The notes under the pieces are model-generated. The model saw only the letters and a list, made by a program, of their open reading frames with translations. It had not been told where the DNA came from and did no database searches. Shown piece by piece: positions 51,683-59,898 of a DNA stretch of 64,000 bases (its first letter is position 1; each line of letters begins with the position of its first letter). The translations under genes were made by a program, and so were the position numbers. This DNA comes from Neptunicella plasticusilytica (GTDB lineage Bacteria > Pseudomonadota > Gammaproteobacteria > Enterobacterales > Alteromonadaceae): positions 1,550,001 through 1,614,000 of the forward strand of contig NZ_CP150481.1 in the NCBI RefSeq assembly GCF_047922965.1, read 5' to 3'.

Positions 51683-51714
51683 AAAAAACCCCCGGTAGTC
51701 ACCTGCCGGGGGTT
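51683..51714 (-). terminator. his operon attenuator (terminator)
   Basis: On the minus strand aaccccc-ggcaggtgactacc-gggggtt with a T6 tail, 47 bases before the hisG start codon and about 60 bases after the hisL stop. Upstream alternatives: ctggaaggt/accttccag hairpin (51733-51760) and aacctgaaag within hisL pairing with ctttcaggtt (51767-51776). Confidence 0.85.
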
Positions 51715-51774
51715 GAGTCGTTAAACTGTTCCACTGGAAGGTGTCCATAGACCTTCCAGCACGAACCTGAAAGG

Positions 51775-51819
51775 TTATGCTATATGATGGTGGTGATGTA
51801 ATGCTTTCAGGTTATTCAT
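51775..51819 (-). CDS. hisL: his operon leader peptide
   Basis: 14 residues, MNNLKALHHHHHIA, with five consecutive histidine codons (CAT CAC CAC CAT CAT). When charged tRNA-His is scarce, ribosomes stall here and prevent the terminator at 51683-51714. The peptide is too short for routine gene finders. An aacctga repeat just upstream of its start codon is also part of the leader fold. Confidence 0.88.
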   Translation of the reverse strand: MNNLKALHHHHHIA

Positions 51820-51858
51820 AATTAGGTTCGCGTCTTCTTTGCTCGCTTTGGAAGCCAT

Positions 51859-51887
51859 AAATTAACCAATGCGTTAAGGCTTTGCAA
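51859..51887 (-). promoter_or_regulatory. Candidate his operon promoter
   Basis: On the minus strand TTGCAA (51882-51887) and TAATTT (51859-51864) are separated by 17 bases and place the transcription start about 35 bases before hisL. Confidence 0.45.
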
Positions 51888-52092
51888 TGACTAATTATGT
51901 ATTTATTTATAATTTTTACCCAGTTGATATTGCTAACGGTTTTAAGCTAACCACTGTTAAACCGGTTGCAAAAGATTGAATTTATATTGCTATAGTGAGT
52001 CATACCCTTTAGGGTTGATTAAAGTTTAATCAATTCAACCCGATATTGTAATAGTTAATAATACAACGGCATCAACAGGACGAGGCAAGTTA

Positions 52093-52353
52093 ATGGTCAG
52101 CGACTTAATATTTTCCGTATTGCCCCGTGAAGGGCAGGCGGCAATAGTTAAAGACGAGTTCAAAGTAGAACAAGTTAGTAAAGAAGCCAGAATTCGTGAA
52201 TTAAATGACGAAGAGAAAGCGCTGAATGCGGAAGAACGCGATGCCCGCGAAAAACACGAGTATAAACAGCATACCAAAAATAAGCAGCCCCAGCAGGATG
52301 TCGAACCAGAAGATGATAAAGATGAAGACGGTCATCTGGATCTTTATGTCTAA
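52093..52353 (+). CDS. Small highly charged protein, unknown function
   Basis: 86 residues. The N-terminal MVSDLIFSVLPREGQAAIV is followed by a Glu/Lys/Arg/Asp-rich helix (about 20-60, AEERDAREKHEYKQH) and an acidic tail (EPEDDKDEDGHLDLYV). It is probably a soluble coiled coil. Not recognised as a named family. It lies alone upstream of and divergent from hisL, 270 bases away. The coding character is supported by the codon-like composition and lack of alternative long frames. Confidence 0.6.
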   Translation: MVSDLIFSVLPREGQAAIVKDEFKVEQVSKEARIRELNDEEKALNAEERDAREKHEYKQHTKNKQPQQDVEPEDDKDEDGHLDLYV

Positions 52354-52417
52354 ACCCGCTTAAAGCTGATTTTTTTATTTACATCGTTAAGTCACCGTTC
52401 TGGCAGACTTCAATCCA

Positions 52418-53059
52418 TTACAAACTGGCTCTTAAACCATATTTACGTCTTAACTCGTTGACCAAACGTTGCCGTGAACTGGTTTTACGTTCATGTGGAG
52501 CAAAGAGTGCGCTGGCGTTATCGAGTAAATTAATTGCCTGTTCCAGTTGTGATAACTGTGCTGTTGATAGACTGGGATGTTCAATTAGTTGATTAATAAT
52601 AATGATGGCCAGTTCCTTGGCGGCAATATCTTCAGGTAGCCCGCTTTTGGTGCATAATCCGTAAGTGCCATCCAGAAAAGATTGCCATTCCTGCAGAATA
52701 TGCGTATTAAAATTCTGGTTCAATTTATCGTGCCTGTTACTAAACCCTTGCTGTTGTAGCTGATCCAAACGCGCTTCATAGCGTTGGCTAAAAAGCGCAA
52801 ATACTTGCTTGGCATCTACGCCGGTCGACAGTATTCCAATCCAGCTTATATAGCCTTTGGCATAATATTCAACTTGCTGATGTTGTGTGGATAAACCAAA
52901 AAAAGAGTCGCAATCTAGCTGAATATTCAAGCGGTAAGAGGCTTGTGGCATTATTTTGTCTGACTGCCATTGTTTCAATTGTTCGTCACTAATCTGACTA
53001 ATATCCAACAATTGTTCGCGGGTATAAAAATACTGGTTAAGATAGTTAAGCAACTCCAT
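52418..53059 (-). CDS. Uncharacterised protein, possibly DUF6058
   Basis: 213 residues. MELLNYLNQYFYTREQLLDI, then KIMPQASYRLNIQLDCDSFF and EYYAKGYISWIGIL resemble the DUF6058 group found near small-molecule genes; this is a recollection, not a search. It is helical, without a signal peptide or transmembrane segment. It follows the antibiotic-biosynthesis-monooxygenase gene by 38 bases on the same strand, so the three minus-strand genes 53771-52418 may form one operon. Confidence 0.6.
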   Translation of the reverse strand: MELLNYLNQYFYTREQLLDISQISDEQLKQWQSDKIMPQASYRLNIQLDCDSFFGLSTQHQQVEYYAKGYISWIGILSTGVDAKQVFALFSQRYEARLDQLQQQGFSNRHDKLNQNFNTHILQEWQSFLDGTYGLCTKSGLPEDIAAKELAIIIINQLIEHPSLSTAQLSQLEQAINLLDNASALFAPHERKTSSRQRLVNELRRKYGLRASL

Positions 53060-53097
53060 TGTTATTCCTTGTGTTAAATCTGTGTAAGTTAGCGAGT

Positions 53098-53430
53098 TTA
53101 TTGACTGTCATCCGGAGCTTGTTCACGTTGTTGATGGTTGTAATCGCGGCAAACTTGCGCAACACGAATACGGTAATGTTCAAAAAGCGTATCGAGTCCT
53201 TGTTGCTGGGCCGCTCTATGTTCGGCCAAATTGCGCCAATGACTTACTGCTTCTTCATCCCGCCAGAATGACAAGGATAAAAAGGTGCCGGGACTGGTTA
53301 GACTTTGAAAACGTTCCACCGAAATAAACCCGTCGATCTTGATTAATGACGCTTTGAGATCGCTGGCAATATCAAAATAGTCTTGTCGTCCTTGTGGTGT
53401 TGGAGTGATTTCAAAAATAACCGCTAGCAT
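53098..53430 (-). CDS. Antibiotic biosynthesis monooxygenase-like (ABM) protein
   Basis: 110 residues. AVIFEITPTPQGRQDYFDIA, then IDGFISVERFQSLTSPGTFL and LSFWRDEEAVSHWRNLAEHR are typical of the dimeric ferredoxin-like ABM fold; the HRAAQQQG and YRIRVAQVCRDYN segments follow. Members bind small aromatic or heme-like compounds. It overlaps the NIPSNAP-like gene by 7 bases. Confidence 0.88.
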   Translation of the reverse strand: MLAVIFEITPTPQGRQDYFDIASDLKASLIKIDGFISVERFQSLTSPGTFLSLSFWRDEEAVSHWRNLAEHRAAQQQGLDTLFEHYRIRVAQVCRDYNHQQREQAPDDSQ

Positions 53431-53771
53431 GGTTGCACCTCTTGATTGGCAGGTCGTATATAGGTGTTATCGATGACCCGTAAAAAGCTGCGTTTCTCCT
53501 GCAAAATAAACTGCTGCTGTTGGGCAAAATCAAAATTACTTTTACTTTCCGGATTTTGACGTAATCGTTGTCGGTAGACTTCATAATCGGCGAGGCTGTT
53601 AAAGCTGATCAGGCCATAGGCGATATTGTTGCTGCCCTCGTGCGGCATAAAGTAACCGATTAATTCGCCACCACAACGGGGAATGATGTTGGCCCAGTTA
53701 CTGGCATATTGCTCAAACTGTTCCAGTTGTGCGGGGTTAAGTTGATATTCGATAAAGCAGGTAATGGTCAT
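53424..53771 (-). CDS. NIPSNAP-family protein
   Basis: 115 residues. MTITCFIEYQLNPAQLEQFE, then WANIIPRCGGELIGYFMPHE and ISFNSLADYEVYRQRLRQNP are the NIPSNAP dimeric alpha-beta fold, a relative of ABM domains. Function in bacteria is unknown. It heads a three-gene minus-strand operon, divergent from an ArsR-like regulator 78 bases away, which probably controls it. Confidence 0.85.
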   Translation of the reverse strand: MTITCFIEYQLNPAQLEQFEQYASNWANIIPRCGGELIGYFMPHEGSNNIAYGLISFNSLADYEVYRQRLRQNPESKSNFDFAQQQQFILQEKRSFLRVIDNTYIRPANQEVQPC

Positions 53772-53849
53772 TGGCTATCTCTGGCGGTGATTTTTAAGGT
53801 AATCTAGCAGCCTGATGACTTAATGCTTCGACGCGGGTCGAATTAATCG

Positions 53850-54551
53850 ATGATTTTAATCCAGCCTGATATTACCGTTATTGCCAATGCGATTGGGGAG
53901 CCTTCCCGCGCCAAAATGCTGATCGCGCTAATGAGTGGTAAAGCGTTAACGGCCACCGAGCTGGCGCTGGAAGCCGATATCACAGCACAAACTGCCAGTA
54001 GCCATTTATTAAAACTGGTTAATAGCCAGTTGTTGGTGGTACGTAAACAGGGGCGGCATAAATATTTTCAGTTAAAAGATCACACTATTGCCGAATTACT
54101 CGAACAGTTACTCAATATCAGTGCCGGTCTGAATACGTCCAGTACTGTTACCGGTCCTGACGATATAGCGCTAAAGCAATCTCGCATTTGTTATGACCAC
54201 CTGGCTGGCGAACGAGGCGTCGCATTATATCGCGCGCTGGTTGAACAGAATATTTTAGTGGACAAGGCCGACACCACTATCCTGACCGAATCGGGTAATA
54301 TATTTTTTAGGCAATTGGGCGTTGATATCGATTTGCTGTCCAGAGCAAAAAGGCCATTATGCAAATCCTGTCTGGACTGGAGCGAGCGAGTCAACCATCT
54401 GGCCGGTAGTTTAGGTAAGTGGATTTTACAAGATGCATTAACTCGACAATGGTCCAAACAGGATATGGATTCCCGCGTGATCCGCTTTAATCCCTCGGGT
54501 ATTAAACAGTTCTACAAAAAATACGCTATTGATCCTCTCGGACTCGCATAA
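53850..54551 (+). CDS. ArsR-type winged helix regulator with extended C-terminus
   Basis: 233 residues, twice the usual ArsR size. The N-terminal winged helix-turn-helix (about 8-85) has IGEPSRAKMLIALMSGKALT, DITAQTASSHLLKLVNSQLL and RKQGRHKYFQLKD. The extra C-terminal part (about 110-233) carries CKSCLDWSERVNHLAGSLGK, a Cys-x2-Cys that may bind a metal or sense redox. It is divergent from the NIPSNAP/ABM genes. Its 3' end overlaps the 3' end of the DNA ligase gene by 26 bases. Confidence 0.85.
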   Translation: MILIQPDITVIANAIGEPSRAKMLIALMSGKALTATELALEADITAQTASSHLLKLVNSQLLVVRKQGRHKYFQLKDHTIAELLEQLLNISAGLNTSSTVTGPDDIALKQSRICYDHLAGERGVALYRALVEQNILVDKADTTILTESGNIFFRQLGVDIDLLSRAKRPLCKSCLDWSERVNHLAGSLGKWILQDALTRQWSKQDMDSRVIRFNPSGIKQFYKKYAIDPLGLA

Positions 54552-55389
54552 AGCTGGCGAATCGCGGCAAGCCATTGACTGTTTTTCCATAGTATTTAAA
54601 GGTAATTGCCGAGCCTATTGGTGGTGGGTTCTGGCGTTGCAGATCACTAAAGCCGGAACCAATTTTAAATTGCGTACCATCCTGCAATTCGACCAACAAT
54701 GCACCCAGCATATTCTGATATTTGCCTTTACCGGGCAGATGCTCAATGACAGTCGCTTCGGCATCCTGATATTTTTTAAGCTTTAATAGTTTATCGCTGC
54801 GGCCATCTTGGTAGTAAGCGTCCTGATGATGCAACATGAGTCCTTCTGCTCCCTGAGCCACCATGCTATCTAACTTGGCAGTTAACTGTGCTTCATTGTC
54901 TAGCCTGAACTGCGGGATCATTTGTAAGTAGGGGCTAGCGGTTTTGGCTACCAACACCTCCATTTTGTCCAGGCGTTGGCTGAATGATCCCGGCCCATCG
55001 GGTAAATCAAATAACATCAGTTTGACCTGTTGCCATCTGTCATCCGCAATGTCACGTAACACAATCGATGTGGTTAGCTCAAAGCTATTACGTGCAACCC
55101 ACAGTTCGCCATCAAGGGCTTGTTGAGGGAAAGCTTGAACAAACCAGCCAGGCGCTTGAATAACATTGCCGTTGCGAGTTAGAAGTTGTTTACCATCCCA
55201 ACGGGCGCGAACACCATCCAGCTTTTCGCTGATCCAGTATTCTTTTATCGATATGCCTGAATGGTAAATACTGGCAAGCTGAATGACTTGTTTGGCGTCG
55301 CCGGTGCCTGACCAGCAGGTTATCGGTTGGATGGCAGCGAGCAGAATAACAAAGTTACGTATAAAGAGGATAATCCTTAACATATTCAT
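54526..55389 (-). CDS. ATP-dependent DNA ligase with signal peptide (LigE-like)
   Basis: 287 residues from ATG 55389; the ATG six bases downstream has better spacing to GGAAG and could be the true start. An N-terminal signal (MLRIILFIRNFVILLAAIQP, ending near ITCW-SG) predicts export. The nucleotidyltransferase domain has the AMP lysine in YWISEKLDGVRARWDG, with DGELWVARN and the ALLVELQDGTQFKIGSGFSD OB-fold. The minimal form without extra domains, with a leader, is the LigE type, reported to act in the periplasm or on the cell surface on incoming or biofilm DNA. It is convergent with the regulator. Confidence 0.9.
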   Translation of the reverse strand: MNMLRIILFIRNFVILLAAIQPITCWSGTGDAKQVIQLASIYHSGISIKEYWISEKLDGVRARWDGKQLLTRNGNVIQAPGWFVQAFPQQALDGELWVARNSFELTTSIVLRDIADDRWQQVKLMLFDLPDGPGSFSQRLDKMEVLVAKTASPYLQMIPQFRLDNEAQLTAKLDSMVAQGAEGLMLHHQDAYYQDGRSDKLLKLKKYQDAEATVIEHLPGKGKYQNMLGALLVELQDGTQFKIGSGFSDLQRQNPPPIGSAITFKYYGKTVNGLPRFASFMRVREDQ

Positions 55390-55535
55390 TGACTTCCATA
55401 TCGGTGAACAGGTGTTAAGTGTAGTAGGCATGCAGAGAAAAGGTGAACTTTGCGATAGCAGTAAACCTATTCTGCTAGCGTTTGAACAAGTTCTAGCAGA
55501 TTAGGTTTGGATTAAGGTATTTAGCAATTTGAATA

Positions 55536-56060
55536 TCATGCAGTGGTATTAACGGGTGGGGCGACTTTATTGATTAGTTCCATTGAGTCTTTCACACCCT
55601 CTTTGGAATAACCTTGGGTTTGTAACTGTTGTAACAAGTCATTTAAACGGTTGGCCGTGTCTTCGTCGCTGGTATCTTCCGCGATTGTCGCCAGCATGGA
55701 TTTAAATGAATCAAAGCGGGATTGTTGCTCTTCATCGGCTTTACCGTAACCTGTTGGACCACCCATTTCCGAGTCCATTTTAGCCATGATTGCAGACATA
55801 CGCTCCTGCATATCCTGCATTAATTTGTCATGTTCTTCCTGAGATACTTCGCCGTCGCCGTTGGCATCTAGCGCATTAAATGCTTCACTGGCTTTGGTGG
55901 AATCAATACCTTGTGCCGTCATCGCCTCGATAAATTCGCTCGAACTAACAATACCATCCTCGTTGGTGTCTGCTGCGTCAAAGTTTTCCTGGGCTTTTTT
56001 CTGTAGCTCATCCATTCGTTGGGCAGGATCGATACCTCCCATTGCTGATATTACACTCAT
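55536..56060 (-). CDS. EF-hand calcium-binding protein
   Basis: 174 residues from ATG 56060 (GGAG 9 bases upstream). Two canonical EF-hand loops are seen, DTNEDGIVSSSE (31-42) and DANGDGEVSQEE (65-76), both with Asp at 1, 3 or 5 and Glu at 12. The rest is helical, including RFDSFKSMLATIAEDTSDED and LLQQLQTQGYSKEGVKDSM. No signal peptide is found. It probably binds Ca2+. Similar EF-hand pairs occur in marine gammaproteobacteria, of unknown function. Confidence 0.85.
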   Translation of the reverse strand: MSVISAMGGIDPAQRMDELQKKAQENFDAADTNEDGIVSSSEFIEAMTAQGIDSTKASEAFNALDANGDGEVSQEEHDKLMQDMQERMSAIMAKMDSEMGGPTGYGKADEEQQSRFDSFKSMLATIAEDTSDEDTANRLNDLLQQLQTQGYSKEGVKDSMELINKVAPPVNTTA

Positions 56061-56467
56061 GATTTTTTTCTCCTGTGGTTGCAAAAATCAATGGGTATAC
56101 AGCAGGTTTGGTTCCAGTTTTTGTCAGTAAAGTGTAAAGAACGTTAAGTGACTCGTTTTGATGGTTTTTCAGGATGTTAACTAGGTGAGTTAGGAAGTTA
56201 AATGGCAATAATTTGCCTTGTTCTGGTCAGACAATGCCGAATCGGGGATTGACGTCGCCGTTGATATTTTTTGTGAATGATGAGATTTATCCGCATCAAT
56301 CCTGTATAACATAACAACGCTGTCTGATTTTTCCGGGACGAATCGGCTATCAGACGGTATTAAAAATAAGTTATTTTTTATTATGTAAGAGGTGTTAAAA
56401 ATCGCGGGGCATTAGCCCATATCACTCGCTTTTTCGTAGATCCATCGAATGTAAGGACGTGAAAATT
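56061..56467. other. Intergenic region, nothing clear
   Basis: AT-rich with no credible gene. taatttgccttg and a few short dyads occur. TAAGGACG near 56451-56458 is the ribosome binding site of the following gene. Confidence 0.4.
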
Positions 56468-56782
56468 ATGAGTAACATTATTGAATTTCCTACCAAGACA
56501 GTCAGAGACTGGATTTCCATCGAAAATACAGTTCGTTCATTGCTTAATCAATCCAATGCATCAGACAATTTAACTGAAGTGGTCGTTGACCGCATGAAGA
56601 CCGCATTGGAAGAACATCAGTTTGAATATTCGCTTTCGCTCAATGTGCAAGAGGAGCCGGTCGAAAAGGTTAATCACAAAATTGCCGATTTTGCCAACGC
56701 ATTGCAGGAACACTCGAATAACTTGTTGCTAAGCAGGTTGTTTCTGGAAGTACGATTGGCGCAAGCTGAAGGACACGGTTAG
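56468..56782 (+). CDS. Small hypothetical protein
   Basis: 104 residues from ATG 56468 (TAAGGA 10 bases upstream; an in-frame GTG lies 9 bases earlier). Begins MSNIIEFPTKTVRDWISIEN; the rest is helical, with LTEVVVDRMKTALEEHQFEY and LQEHSNNLLLSRLFLEVRLA. No signal, transmembrane helix or recognised family. It is a single gene convergent with a LysR-type gene. Confidence 0.6.
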   Translation: MSNIIEFPTKTVRDWISIENTVRSLLNQSNASDNLTEVVVDRMKTALEEHQFEYSLSLNVQEEPVEKVNHKIADFANALQEHSNNLLLSRLFLEVRLAQAEGHG

Positions 56783-56793
56783 ATAAAGTATGG

Positions 56794-57696
56794 CTAGCCT
56801 TGCGCGTAATCTTTAATTAGCAAGGTTAGCCAATCCATAAATACCTGAACCCGTTTAGATAAATTTCGCCGATTCGGATACAGCAAAGAAACCGGCATAG
56901 ATTCCGCTGTATAGTTGGTCAGCACTTCCAGCAATTGTCCCAGGCTTAGCAAGTTTTTTACCCCTACTGCCGGCACCTGAATAATCCCTAGCCCTGCCAG
57001 ACAAGCTGCAGTATAAGCTTCAGAGTTGTTAACCGTAACCGCTCCTGGCATGTCAATGCACCGATAGCTTTTGCCGTCATGGTATTCCCATCCGGCAGAT
57101 TTACTCCCTATATTTTGTACGTAATGCACCAGTCTGTGTTCGGACAATTGTTCAATATGGGTAGGTTCACCGTATTGCTGGATATAGGCGGGGCTAACAC
57201 AGTTAATAATTCTTAGCGTGCCAAGAGGACGGGCAATCAGTTCTGAGTCAGTCAAGTTGCCCACGCGCACCACGCAATCAAAACCTTCCTGAATCATATC
57301 GACCCGTCTGTCGGTGCTGCTCAGTTGCACTTCAATATCCGGGTGGCTGGCGATAAAATCCGCCAGGGCAGGGCAGACGATATTCTTGGCAATCGCAACC
57401 GGCATATCGACGCGGATCCTGCCACTGAGATTGGCTTCGGTTTGCAGAAACAATGTGCTGAGTTCATCCATATCGGCCAGCAGATCTTTGCAACGCTCGT
57501 AAAAAGTGACGCCGTCCTGAGTCAGACTGACTTTGCGGGTCGTACGATGCAACAGACGGGCGCCCATTTGAGTTTCAAGCCGCTGCACAGAAATTGAAAT
57601 ACTGGCTTTGGGCATGCCGAGGCTATCAGCTGCTTTGGTAAAACTGGCCATTTCCGCCACCCTGACAAAGTGCTGCATATCGTCTAAGCGATCCAT
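56794..57696 (-). CDS. LysR-family transcriptional regulator
   Basis: 300 residues. Helix-turn-helix MDRLDDMQHFVRVAEMASFT, KAADSLGMPKASISISVQRL and METQMGARLLHRTTRKVSLT; then the effector-binding domain (about 90-295) with ELIARPLGTLRIINCVSPAY. It is of the DhcR/AaeR-like group (MDRLDDMQ start, PN-type ending LYPNRRNLSKRVQVF). It is divergent from an SDR gene across 116 bases that contains a good dyad, so it probably regulates that gene. Confidence 0.93.
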   Translation of the reverse strand: MDRLDDMQHFVRVAEMASFTKAADSLGMPKASISISVQRLETQMGARLLHRTTRKVSLTQDGVTFYERCKDLLADMDELSTLFLQTEANLSGRIRVDMPVAIAKNIVCPALADFIASHPDIEVQLSSTDRRVDMIQEGFDCVVRVGNLTDSELIARPLGTLRIINCVSPAYIQQYGEPTHIEQLSEHRLVHYVQNIGSKSAGWEYHDGKSYRCIDMPGAVTVNNSEAYTAACLAGLGIIQVPAVGVKNLLSLGQLLEVLTNYTAESMPVSLLYPNRRNLSKRVQVFMDWLTLLIKDYAQG

Positions 57697-57730
57697 TTCA
57701 ATCCCTATTGTTAGCTTTTTATAAACAGTC

Positions 57731-57747
57731 TAATCAAATTTTGATTA
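57731..57747. promoter_or_regulatory. LysR operator-like dyad
   Basis: TAATCAAA-T-TTTGATTA, a perfect 8-base dyad in the divergent region. TNA-type symmetry and AT content fit a LysR binding site, 66 bases before the SDR start codon. Confidence 0.5.
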
Positions 57748-57812
57748 TTTATCCGTTTAATTGCGCCTAATAAACTAAGCCCACTGAAACAAACAACAGC
57801 GAGGGTAATAAA

Positions 57813-58571
57813 ATGACAGCACAAATTGCAATTATAACTGGAGGAAGCCGCGGACTAGGCAAAAATGCGGCGTTACATTTAGCCAGAAAAGGTATCGACA
57901 GTATTATCACTTATCACAGTCATCAGTCTGAAGCTGAAAAAGTGGTGCAGGAGATTAAACAACTTGGTGCCAATGCGGTGGCATTGCAACTGGATACCGC
58001 TAACAGTAAAAGTTTTGAACACTTTTACTTGCAGGTAAAACAGACTCTGAGCGAAGGGTGGCAAACCGAGCAGTTTAATTTTTTGGTTAACAACGCCGGA
58101 ATTGGTTTGGGGGCCAGCTTTGCAGAAACCACCGAAGAGCAGTTTGATCAATTGATGAATATTCATGTAAAGGGAGTGTTCTTTTTAACCCAAAAGTTAT
58201 TATCTTTAATCGCCGATGGTGGAAGGATATTAAATATTTCTACCGGATTGACTCGCTTTTGCTCACCTGGTTACGCGGCTTATGCCTCAATGAAAGGTGC
58301 GGTAGAAGTGTTGACCCAGTATTTAGCGAAAGAACTGGGGGAACGGGGGATCTCGGTTAATGTATTAGCGCCGGGGGCAATTGAAACCGATTTTCGTGGC
58401 GGTGCAATACGCAATAATAAAGAGCTAAAAGATTTTCTTGCCTCTCAAACTGCGTTGGGCAGAGTCGGACTGCCGGACGATATCGGCGGTGTGATTGCAT
58501 CGTTGTTGAGTGGCGATAACCAGTGGATCACTGCGCAACGCATTGAAGCTTCCGGCGGCATGTTTTTATAG
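57813..58571 (+). CDS. Short-chain dehydrogenase (3-oxoacyl-ACP reductase-like)
   Basis: 252 residues. IITGGSRGLGKNAALHLARK is the NAD(P) site, NFLVNNAGIGLGA the NNAG motif, and ILNISTGLTRFCSPGYAAYA with YASMKGAVEV (Tyr-x3-Lys) the active site. LAPGAIETDFRGG and ITAQRIEASGGMFL complete the classical SDR. The substrate is not known. It is probably controlled by the divergent LysR gene. A long hairpin lies 8 bases after the stop. Confidence 0.93.
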   Translation: MTAQIAIITGGSRGLGKNAALHLARKGIDSIITYHSHQSEAEKVVQEIKQLGANAVALQLDTANSKSFEHFYLQVKQTLSEGWQTEQFNFLVNNAGIGLGASFAETTEEQFDQLMNIHVKGVFFLTQKLLSLIADGGRILNISTGLTRFCSPGYAAYASMKGAVEVLTQYLAKELGERGISVNVLAPGAIETDFRGGAIRNNKELKDFLASQTALGRVGLPDDIGGVIASLLSGDNQWITAQRIEASGGMFL

Positions 58572-58579
58572 CAATCATT

Positions 58580-58628
58580 AGAGCCTGTTGATCTTTGCAA
58601 AAGTATACCGCAAAGATCAACAGGCTCT
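58580..58628. repeat. 19-bp perfect inverted repeat
   Basis: agagcctgttgatctttgc (58580-58598) and its exact reverse complement (58610-58628) around 11 bases (aaaagtatacc). There is no T-run. It could be a terminator, a mobile-element remnant (two ends joined) or a regulatory hairpin. Confidence 0.6.
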
Positions 58629-58715
58629 AGTCGATAATCTTCCGCGCCACTTGTAAACCCGGTTTATTTGTGGCGCAATTCCCTCCCTTTTGTTGGTCTT
58701 AAAAGTTATCCTTGC

Positions 58716-59081
58716 ATGGAATACCAGTTTACCCGTCGCGACAATGCCAAACCTGTTGCGCATTTTTTAATGGGGGCCGAAGCCTTTGGACGCTGGTTTA
58801 GCGATGAATTGGGGGCTAATCAGCTACTCGTTAAGCAAATACTAGATATCATCCAGCAACTTGAACAACGTCAACTCAGTGAATATCAGCTGGTTGGCAG
58901 TGAGTTTGTGCTGCACCTTGCGACTGATGAGGTAGAGGTAACCGGTAAGGAACTACTCAGCGATTTTACCGATGAATTACCTGAAGATATCGATCTCTAT
59001 CAACAAGAACAACAGGCTGGATGTGGTTTAGAGGATTTTAAACAGGTATTGTTGTCCTGGCAGCAGTTTATTGAGAGTTAA
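58716..59081 (+). CDS. yacL: YacL / UPF0231 family protein
   Basis: 121 residues from ATG 58716 (MEYQFTRR, matching MDYEFLRD of E. coli YacL). An upstream in-frame extension is not needed. YacL features: AFGRWFSDELG, GSEFVLHLATDEVEVTGKEL, and the acidic ELPEDIDLYQQEQQAGCGLE followed by DFKQVLLSWQQF. The family is gammaproteobacterial, of unknown function. It is followed 8 bases later by yjjX. Confidence 0.9.
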   Translation: MEYQFTRRDNAKPVAHFLMGAEAFGRWFSDELGANQLLVKQILDIIQQLEQRQLSEYQLVGSEFVLHLATDEVEVTGKELLSDFTDELPEDIDLYQQEQQAGCGLEDFKQVLLSWQQFIES

Positions 59082-59089
59082 AATTTAAT

Positions 59090-59629
59090 ATGACAGAAAA
59101 GAAATTCAAGGTCATTGTTGGGTCACAAAATCCGGTAAAAGTAAATGCTGTCAAAAATGCACTAGACGCAGTGTTTGAGCCATCTTTAATTGAATGCATC
59201 GGGATAAACACACCGTCTGGTGTCGCGGATCAGCCATTAACGGCTGACGAGACTCGCCTGGGGGCAGAAAATAGAGTGAAATATTGTCAGGCTCAGCATC
59301 GGGCTGACTATTATATTGCGATTGAAGGGGGCGTCGATCAGTTTGAATATGGTGCCGCCACCTTTGCCTATGTGGTGATTAGCGATGGTCAAAGTCAATC
59401 TGTTGGACGCAGCGCCAACTTGCCGTTACCTGATTCCATTTACCAGGCGTTATTGCGAGGTGAGGAACTGGGGCCGCTTATCGATAAATTATTTAACACC
59501 CACAATATCAAACAAAAAGGCGGAGCAATCAGCCTATTCACAAATGGTCACGCCACCCGTGAAAGCGCTTATTATCAGGCGTTGATCCTGGCCATGGCAC
59601 CCTTTCTAAACCCTGATCTATATGTCTGA
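59090..59629 (+). CDS. yjjX: Inosine/xanthosine triphosphatase YjjX
   Basis: 179 residues. VIVGSQNPVKVNAVKNALDA is the substrate entrance, GVADQPLTADETRLGAENRV and IAIEGGVDQF the active site, with LFTNGHATRESAYYQALILA at the end. Related to ITPA; removes non-canonical purine triphosphates (XTP, ITP), protecting nucleic acids. It is in a probable operon with yacL. Confidence 0.95.
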   Translation: MTEKKFKVIVGSQNPVKVNAVKNALDAVFEPSLIECIGINTPSGVADQPLTADETRLGAENRVKYCQAQHRADYYIAIEGGVDQFEYGAATFAYVVISDGQSQSVGRSANLPLPDSIYQALLRGEELGPLIDKLFNTHNIKQKGGAISLFTNGHATRESAYYQALILAMAPFLNPDLYV

Positions 59630-59898
59630 TTGATCCGGCTGGTATTGAACCGATGTAAAAGCCGTTTTCAAATCATCGCAATTCTGGCAATATACTTTCT
59701 TGCAGTAGTTAATTTATTGATAGATATCGATATTTTTACTGCGTAACAGGCAAGGATGCGGGTTTAATATTTCAATTTTGATGACGCTCTGATGTATCTT
59801 CTCAGTGTGACAAAATTTGTCACGTATCCTTCCATCACCTTAGATACCTGGTGATTACAGTTTGCAAAAATAAACGATCCCATTGGAAGGAAGGATAA

